From Candidatus Undinarchaeales archaeon SRR5007147.bin71 (GTDB lineage: Archaea; Undinarchaeota; Undinarchaeia; Undinarchaeales; Undinarchaeaceae), in assembly GCA_014189675.1 (NCBI GenBank), contig DVAE01000014.1, positions 1 to 28,549 of the forward strand: a stretch of DNA of 28,549 nucleotides. Reading direction: 5' to 3'. The first letter of the stretch is position 1; each line of letters starts with the position of its first letter. The notes under the pieces were generated by a model that saw only the letters and a list, made by a program, of their open reading frames with translations, was not told where the DNA came from and did not search any database. Of the stretch, positions 23,916 through 28,549 are shown in pieces. A program made the position numbers and the translations under genes.

Positions 23916-24313
23916 TGGAAAATGATGACAGGTTTGATGAATGGAAGCCTCCTGAGATAAAGGACGGAGAGCTTACAAAATGGAATTGGATGGTTCAGAA
24001 TGTAGAGGGTCTAAAACTTGGGAAGAATACAGACATAGGAGCTTTCACCTACATAAATGCAAAACACGGTGTTGAAATACAGGACAAAGTTCAGATTGGT
24101 TCACATTGCTCAATCTATTCAGAATCTACAATAGACGAAAAATCCGGCAAAGTTACAATAGGAGAAAACGCCAGAATAGGCTCTCACAGCCTGATAATGC
24201 CTGGCGTTACAATTGGAAAAAATGCAGTAATCGGAGCGTTTTCTTTTGTTACAAGTGATGTGCCTGAGAACTCTATTGCATACGGAATTCCTGCAAAAGT
24301 GGTGAAGAAATAA
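23915..24313 (+). CDS. short left-handed beta-helix acyltransferase
   Basis: A 132-residue protein made largely of hexapeptide repeats, seen as a run of [I/V]-G-x-x-[A/S/T]-x units from LKLGKNTDIGAFTYI to KNAVIGAFSFVTSDVP. It ends in the usual VPENSIAYGIPAKVVKK. This fold acetylates amino or hydroxyl groups of sugars as a trimer. It lacks the N-terminal Rossmann domain present in PglD/LegH-like N-acetyltransferases and is therefore short. A tryptophan-rich N-terminus (DEWKPPEIKDG, TKWNWMVQN) may form a lid. Position between the epimerase and aminotransferase genes suggests that it acylates the amino group installed by the aminotransferase; O-acetylation of the finished sugar is the alternative. 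The ATG shares one base with the neuC-type stop. Confidence 0.87.
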   Translation: MENDDRFDEWKPPEIKDGELTKWNWMVQNVEGLKLGKNTDIGAFTYINAKHGVEIQDKVQIGSHCSIYSESTIDEKSGKVTIGENARIGSHSLIMPGVTIGKNAVIGAFSFVTSDVPENSIAYGIPAKVVKK

Positions 24314-25450
24314 ATGAAAGTTCCCTTATTCAAGACTTATTGGAATCAGGAAGACATAGATTCAGTGAAAACAGTAATAGAGCGAGGAACATATTGGGCA
24401 ACCGGTCCTGAAATTGAAGAATTTGAGAAAAAAATTGCTGAGTTCGTTGGATCAAAGTATTGCCTGGCTTTCAACTCAGGAACTTCAGCTCTACACACAC
24501 TCTTACTTGCTCATGGTGTAAAGGAAAAAGAAGTCATAGTTCCGTCTTTCACATTCATTGCCACAGCAAACGCAGTCGTACTCGCTGGAGGAATTCCGGT
24601 TTTCGCAGAGTCAGAATCAGAAACCTACGGTCTTGACGCAGAGGATGTAGAATCAAGAATTACAGAGAAAACTGCTGCCATATTGAATCTGGACTTTGGA
24701 GGATTCCCTGCAAGAGACCACGAAAAGCTCAGAGAAATCGCAGACCGTCATAATATTCTCTACATTGGCGATTCAGCTGAGTCTCTCGGTTCTAGTATCA
24801 GCGGAAAAATGCTCGGCTCCATTGCAGACTCAACAATTTTCAGTTTCTGCCAAAATAAGGTAATCAGCACAGGAGAGGGAGGAGTTATCGTTACAAACAA
24901 TGAATCTGTTTACGAAAAAGCAAAGCTCATAAGGTCTCACGGACGTGTGGAACTTGCGGATGATTACTTTTCTAGCACAGAGGACAATGATTACATTCAA
25001 ATTGGCTATAATTACAGAATGCCGACAATGTGCGCTGCTCTTGGTCTTTCCCAGATGAATAAAATTTCTGAAAATATTAAAATGAGGAGGACAAATGCCG
25101 AACATCTTAATCTTGGTCTTGGAAAAATCAAGCAGGTAAAGACTCCGGTACTTATTGAGGGACATCTCCAGGTTTATCAGATGTATACCATCCAGCTCAA
25201 TGACAAAAGTACAAGGGACTCACTTCAGAATCACTTAACTAAAAATGGAATCAACACAAAAGTATATTTCAATCCTGTCCATCTCAAAACAGTTTACAAA
25301 AACATGGGGTGTTCAGAAGGAGACCTTCCTAAAACTGAGGAGCTCTCTGGAAAAGTTCTGACTCTTCCAATGTATCCATCTCTTACTGAGGCTGAAATTG
25401 ATCATATAATAAATTATGTGGAGGAGTTTTTTAACAATGCCGAAGCTTGA
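24314..25450 (+). CDS. DegT/DnrJ/EryC1/StrS-family sugar aminotransferase
   Basis: These PLP enzymes transfer an amino group from glutamate to a keto-sugar nucleotide, typically at C4. The 378-residue protein has GTYWATGPEIEEFE near the start, FNSGTSALH (53-61) for the phosphate, PSFTFIATANAV (77-88), the cofactor aspartate D153 in IGDSAESLGS, and the Schiff-base lysine K182 in FSFCQNKVISTGEGG. The C-terminal part (YNYRMPTMCAALGLSQM) is typical. It begins directly at the end of the acyltransferase gene and overlaps the next gene by 14 bases. In legionaminate-type routes this would be the 4-aminotransferase, but the required 4-keto sugar must come from a dehydratase not evident here. Substrate and regiochemistry are unproven. 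Confidence 0.9.
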   Translation: MKVPLFKTYWNQEDIDSVKTVIERGTYWATGPEIEEFEKKIAEFVGSKYCLAFNSGTSALHTLLLAHGVKEKEVIVPSFTFIATANAVVLAGGIPVFAESESETYGLDAEDVESRITEKTAAILNLDFGGFPARDHEKLREIADRHNILYIGDSAESLGSSISGKMLGSIADSTIFSFCQNKVISTGEGGVIVTNNESVYEKAKLIRSHGRVELADDYFSSTEDNDYIQIGYNYRMPTMCAALGLSQMNKISENIKMRRTNAEHLNLGLGKIKQVKTPVLIEGHLQVYQMYTIQLNDKSTRDSLQNHLTKNGINTKVYFNPVHLKTVYKNMGCSEGDLPKTEELSGKVLTLPMYPSLTEAEIDHIINYVEEFFNNAEA

Positions 25451-26825
25451 GGACATGCTAATAAACCAGTCAACTTCCATTAAAGAAGCAATGTCTGCCA
25501 TAGATAGAGCAGGAATAAGAATGGCTCTCATCGTTGACGATAATCAGAAGCTTAAGGGAATAGTTACTGACGGAGATATACGTAGAGGAATCATCAAAGG
25601 AGCCGGAAATGATGACCTTGTTTCAACTGTTATGAATGATGCCCCTCTTATTGCCGAAGAGAATCTACCCCATCAGGACATTCTGGACTTGCTCAAGACA
25701 AACAAAGTTCTTGGAATTCCACTTCTTTCAGAAAGCGGAAAAGTCCTCGATATGCTCCTTCTGGAGGGCAACGATGTTCTCTCATACACAAAACATACCA
25801 TTGAAAAGAAGCATCTCAAGAAAATACTGGTAATCGGTGGAGCAGGATACATTGGCTCCGTTCTTGTCAAAAAGCTCCTTGACAAGGGCTACAAGGTAAA
25901 AGTCCTCGACAATTTCTTATACGGAAACGAGTCCCTATCTTCAATAGACTCTGATGAGCTTAGCCTCCTCGAAGGGGATACTCGGCACATAGAGGATGTT
26001 ACTGAAGCCGTCCAGGATGTTGACGCAGTGGTGCACCTTGCTGAGCTTGTAGGGGATCCTGCATCAAGTCTAGATCCAAAACTCACTCAGGATATTAACT
26101 ATCTTGCAACACGCAACGTTTCCTCTGTCTGCAAACACTTCCATCTTAACAGGTTTGTTTATGCCTCATCTTGCAGTGTCTACGGGGAATCTGAAGAAGG
26201 AAATCTGCTTACAGAAGAATCTCCTCTCAATCCAGTTTCTCTTTATGCAAAAATGAAGATAGCTGCTGAGAAAGCTCTTGTTGAAATGAAGGATGACAGC
26301 TTCAGACCGACAATCTTGAGGCTTGGAACTGTCTTTGGTCCCTCTCCTCGTCCCAGATTTGACCTTGTCGTTAATCTTCTCACAGCAAAGGCTGTAAGAG
26401 ACGGCAAAATAACAATTTTCGGAGGCGATCAGTGGAGACCTAATGTCCATGTTGAAGACGTAGCTGAAACTATTATTTCTGTCCTGGAAGCTCCTTTAGA
26501 TAAGGTCGGGGGGGAAGTATTCAATGTCGGTTCAGAGGAAAACAACCATACCATAAACGAACTTGGGGGACTTATTAAAAATCAAGTTCCTTCTTCTGAA
26601 CTTGTAATAGAGGAAAAAGATATTGATAAAAGGGATTACAAGGTTGACTTCACAAAACTCAGAGAAGGTCTTGGAATCAAACTTCAGAGAACTGTAAATG
26701 ACGGAATCGCCGGAATAATTTCTTTTCTAGAAAGCCACAAAGACTTCAACTACGAGGATTCAAATTACAGCAATGTCAAATTCCTTGAACAGGGAAAGCT
26801 TACAGAATTCTTTTCTAAGGGCTAG
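25437..26825 (+). CDS. CBS-pair fused to NAD-dependent epimerase-type extended SDR
   Basis: The 462-residue protein joins two CBS domains (about 1-120) to an extended SDR (about 127-430). The CBS part (MPKLEDMLINQSTSIKEAMS then VTDGDIRRGIIKG) looks like the N-terminus of PtmE-type sugar nucleotidyltransferases of legionaminate loci. Instead of the nucleotidyltransferase there is a Rossmann domain with GGAGYIG (134-140), SSCSVYG (244-250) and the catalytic pair Y270/K274. The Asp-Glu pair of 4,6-dehydratases (T-D-E-V-Y-G) is replaced by Cys-Ser, so epimerase or reductase chemistry is favoured. HLAELVGDPAS is a subgroup signature. ATG 25437, after a GTGGAGGAG ribosome binding site, is preferred over the upstream in-frame start at 25416. 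CBS domains suggest control by adenine nucleotides. Confidence 0.88.
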   Translation: MPKLEDMLINQSTSIKEAMSAIDRAGIRMALIVDDNQKLKGIVTDGDIRRGIIKGAGNDDLVSTVMNDAPLIAEENLPHQDILDLLKTNKVLGIPLLSESGKVLDMLLLEGNDVLSYTKHTIEKKHLKKILVIGGAGYIGSVLVKKLLDKGYKVKVLDNFLYGNESLSSIDSDELSLLEGDTRHIEDVTEAVQDVDAVVHLAELVGDPASSLDPKLTQDINYLATRNVSSVCKHFHLNRFVYASSCSVYGESEEGNLLTEESPLNPVSLYAKMKIAAEKALVEMKDDSFRPTILRLGTVFGPSPRPRFDLVVNLLTAKAVRDGKITIFGGDQWRPNVHVEDVAETIISVLEAPLDKVGGEVFNVGSEENNHTINELGGLIKNQVPSSELVIEEKDIDKRDYKVDFTKLREGLGIKLQRTVNDGIAGIISFLESHKDFNYEDSNYSNVKFLEQGKLTEFFSKG

Positions 26826-26839
26826 GTAAAAACAGAAAC

Positions 26840-26848
26840 TATTTAATA
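26840..26848 (+). promoter_or_regulatory. TATA box for the small membrane protein gene
   Basis: TATTTAATA is centred about 25 bases before ATG 26869 and only 16 before ATG 26860. This favours the second ATG as a leaderless start and marks the end of the nonulosonate operon. Confidence 0.5.
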
Positions 26849-26868
26849 GGCAATTCTTTATGCCAGTT

Positions 26869-27099
26869 ATGGCACGAAAGTCCAAAAAAACTAAAGAAGA
26901 GCAAAGAGTAATGTTCGCAGTGGAAGAGATTGTTCTCAGCTTTGTAGGCTCTCTTGTGCTCGCTTTCGGTTTTGTCGTTATCTCGACAGCTGAAGGAAGC
27001 ACTTTCTGGGCCAACTTTGTGCTGGGCCTCTTTGTGGTCTGGCTAGGATTGCTCCTCTTTACTGTACCTTTAATCAGAAAGATTGAAGAGCTCATGTAA
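26869..27099 (+). CDS. small two-helix membrane protein, unknown function
   Basis: A 76-residue protein starts with a highly charged stretch (ARKSKKTKEEQR), followed by two hydrophobic helices of about 20 residues each (roughly 18-40 and 46-66) and a short charged end. It resembles the small protein at 1136-1372 in size and layout, though not visibly in sequence. No motif suggests a function. ATG 26869 is chosen over 26860 from the spacing to the TATA box. The gene lies 43 bases after the nonulosonate operon with its own promoter signal, so it is probably separately expressed. Confidence 0.65.
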   Translation: MARKSKKTKEEQRVMFAVEEIVLSFVGSLVLAFGFVVISTAEGSTFWANFVLGLFVVWLGLLLFTVPLIRKIEELM

Positions 27100-27168
27100 T
27101 TACATTACCTGATGATTTCAGCTCCAGCGTGAGCTTGGTTTGCCCTCTTAATCAACTGACAGCATAAG

Positions 27169-27177
27169 CTATTAATA
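27169..27177 (+). promoter_or_regulatory. TATA box for the acyl-CoA synthetase beta gene
   Basis: CTATTAATA is centred 27 bases before ATG 27200, in a 100-base gap. No ribosome binding site precedes this ATG, so the transcript is probably leaderless. Confidence 0.5.
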
Positions 27178-27199
27178 CGCGCCTCAATTAACACTTTTT

Positions 27200-27850
27200 A
27201 TGAGAGTTCTCACGGAGATACAGTCCAAAAAGCTCCTCAAGGACCATGGCATAAAGACTACTAAACAGATTTTCGCTGCGTCTCCTCAGGAAGCCGCCTC
27301 TGCTGCGTCGAAACTTGGATTTCCTCTTGTAATGAAAATAGTTTCTCCTGATATAACACATAAGACGGAAGTTGATGGTGTTTGTGTTGATATAAAATCT
27401 ATTCCTGAAGTTATAGAAAGCTACAAGTCTATAATATCCTCAGCAAGAAAGGCAAGACCAAAAGCAGTTATTGAAGGAGTTTCAGTACAGGAAATGGCGG
27501 ACGGCGTTGAAATAATAATAGGGGTTTCAAGGGATTCTCAGTTCGGACCTGTAATTATGATTGGTACTGGTGGAATTTTTGTTGAAGTTCTTAAGGATGT
27601 ATCTTTCAGAGTGGCTCCACTAAGTGAAAGTGATGCTCTTGAGATGATTTCAGAAATAAAGGGAAACATCCTTCTAAAAGGTGTCCGCGGAAAAAAACCC
27701 AGCGACATAAAGTCCCTTATTTCAATGCTCTTAAAAATGTCAAAGCTCGCAATGTCCGATGAAAGTATACTTGAGATAGATATGAATCCAGTCTTCGTAA
27801 ATCCTTCTGGAGCAGTGGCGGCGGACGCCAGGGTGGTTCTTGACAAATGA
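27200..27850 (+). CDS. ADP-forming acyl-CoA synthetase, beta (ATP-grasp) subunit
   Basis: ADP-forming acetyl/acyl-CoA synthetases convert acyl-CoA, ADP and phosphate to acid, CoA and ATP, a main energy-yielding step in fermentative archaea. This 216-residue protein is the ATP-grasp beta subunit. Visible elements are LTEIQSKKLLKDHGI at the N-terminus, KIVSPDITHKTEVDGV (46-61) with H54, the likely phosphohistidine of the shuttle, EGVSVQEMADGVEIIIGVSRDSQFGPVIMIGTGGIFVEV in the middle, and LEIDMNPVFV near the end. Length is typical of a stand-alone beta subunit. The alpha subunit gene is not in the window, and the next gene is an unrelated membrane protein overlapping by ATGA. Confidence 0.92.
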   Translation: MRVLTEIQSKKLLKDHGIKTTKQIFAASPQEAASAASKLGFPLVMKIVSPDITHKTEVDGVCVDIKSIPEVIESYKSIISSARKARPKAVIEGVSVQEMADGVEIIIGVSRDSQFGPVIMIGTGGIFVEVLKDVSFRVAPLSESDALEMISEIKGNILLKGVRGKKPSDIKSLISMLLKMSKLAMSDESILEIDMNPVFVNPSGAVAADARVVLDK

Positions 27851-28521
27851 AAACATCAACGGAAAAAATACAAATGCGAGCCCTCAGATTATTCGGAGTT
27901 CTCATAGCAAGTTTCATAATTTTCTTTGGTTTGCTCGCTTCTGTTCAAGGATACAATATAGAGAAGGTTACTCAAAAAGATGTTCTTCTCAATGCTTTAG
28001 AGCCCATGTTTTCAAACATGCTTGAAGAAGAGTGTGCTGATGCAGGAGAATTTAAAGATTCTTGCATTGAGCAAGCTAGCAGTTCCATTAATCTCTCAGA
28101 AAAGATAGATGATCTCTATACGGCCTCAGTAAAGATTCCCTTAATTGGTGCTATAAGTCTTTACTCTCTGAATTCCATAGCTTCTGCTTCACAGGGAAGC
28201 GGTCTTATGGTAGCCGCCGCCGGAATTCTTTTAATCCTTTTTATTCTGAAAGATAAACTAAAAATCCTAAAAATACTGGGAGGACTCTTCGTTTCACTCT
28301 CTGTCGCGACTTATGGTGGTGCCTTCCTTGTGGAGAAAGCAATCCTTCCAAGACTCCTGTCTGGACAGCTTTCGGCTGTTGTCTCTCTAGCTGATTTCTT
28401 CAGTTCTCAGCTACTCAATTTTCAGTTCTTTGTAGGAAAGCTCTTCTTAATCGCTGGGATTTCCCTCTATGCATCTTATTTCCTAATACGGAAATACCTT
28501 TTTTCGGAGGTAGGTAAATGA
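27847..28521 (+). CDS. membrane protein of unknown function
   Basis: The 224-residue protein has four likely membrane helices, near residues 13-33, 115-136, 142-160 and 195-215. A hydrophilic loop of about 75 residues follows the first helix and contains two cysteines (EECADAGEFKDSC) that could form a disulfide outside the cell. No family is recognised. Its ATG overlaps the stop of the acyl-CoA synthetase subunit (ATGA), and its own stop overlaps another start, so it is part of an operon continuing off the window. A function linked to acyl-CoA metabolism is not supported by anything beyond this position. Confidence 0.75.
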   Translation: MKTSTEKIQMRALRLFGVLIASFIIFFGLLASVQGYNIEKVTQKDVLLNALEPMFSNMLEEECADAGEFKDSCIEQASSSINLSEKIDDLYTASVKIPLIGAISLYSLNSIASASQGSGLMVAAAGILLILFILKDKLKILKILGGLFVSLSVATYGGAFLVEKAILPRLLSGQLSAVVSLADFFSSQLLNFQFFVGKLFLIAGISLYASYFLIRKYLFSEVGK

Positions 28522-28549
28522 GTCCTATACTTTCTTCTGTTGAAAGTTC
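28518..28549 (+). CDS. start of a further gene, truncated by the window edge
   Basis: An ATG at 28518 overlaps the preceding stop (ATGA) and follows a ribosome binding site (GGAGGTAGG, 28507-28515 region). Only the first ten codons are visible (MSPILSSVES), too few to identify the product. The junction type matches others in this window. Confidence 0.5.
   Translation, partial: MSPILSSVES

Noticed and set aside
25437-26825. LegB-type 4,6-dehydratase
   Set aside because: The Asp-Glu pair in the active-site segment is replaced by Cys-Ser, and the LegB segment after the cofactor motif is not seen.
27120-27135. Inverted repeat AGCTC/GAGCT as a terminator
   Set aside because: Only five base pairs and no T-run after it; likely chance.
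1-28549. CRISPR array, insertion sequence, prophage or tRNA genes
   Set aside because: No spaced repeats, transposase, integrase or phage motifs were seen, and the gaps are too small or lack tRNA-like arms. A covariance-model search would be needed to be certain about small RNAs.

Overview
The window looks like a piece of an archaeal chromosome. The evidence is a RadB recombinase, an archaeal-style PRPP synthetase, a stand-alone ADP-forming acyl-CoA synthetase beta subunit, an Lrp/AsnC regulator, and TATA-like boxes about 25-30 nt upstream of several start codons, which implies leaderless mRNAs. A bacterial-type threonyl-tRNA synthetase, small proteins and dense gene packing would suit a DPANN-type lineage, but I cannot name the taxon. 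Nearly all bases are coding; no gap exceeds about 165 bp. I see no rRNA, tRNA, CRISPR array or insertion sequence.

Layout. At 2-358 is the end of a Cys-rich surface-type protein. Next come radB (422-1120) and a two-helix membrane protein. The interval 1410-5934 (+) is a tight operon pyrD-pyrK-pyrC-prs-rpiA, joining ribose-5-phosphate, PRPP and dihydroorotate/orotate chemistry. On the minus strand, 5918-9965 reads aminotransferase-serA-topA. It is followed by a ZIP metal transporter, an EamA transporter behind thrS, a basic protein of unknown function, a stomatin-like SPFH protein and an exported protein.

A divergent promoter region (15937-16098) carries at least seven TTTAAGA-type half-sites. 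It precedes a twelve-gene plus-strand operon (16099-26825) in which almost every junction overlaps: lrp, Gfo/Idh oxidoreductase, CMP-nonulosonate synthetase, SDR, HisF2, HisH, PseA-like N-acetyl sugar amidotransferase, NeuB-type synthase, NeuC-type hydrolysing epimerase, hexapeptide acyltransferase, DegT aminotransferase, and a CBS-pair/epimerase fusion. Together these would make and activate a nine-carbon sialic-acid-like sugar (legionaminic-type is the best guess) bearing an acetamidino group. The regulator is the first gene of the same transcript. No recognisable sugar 4,6-dehydratase, sugar-1-phosphate nucleotidyltransferase, glycosyltransferase or flippase is present, so the pathway must be completed elsewhere.

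The right end holds a small membrane protein with its own promoter, the ACD beta subunit translationally coupled to a four-helix membrane protein, and the first codons of one more gene. The most unusual items are the CBS-epimerase fusion, the lrp-led nonulosonate operon with its operator-like array, and a SerA protein that appears to lack its catalytic glutamate.
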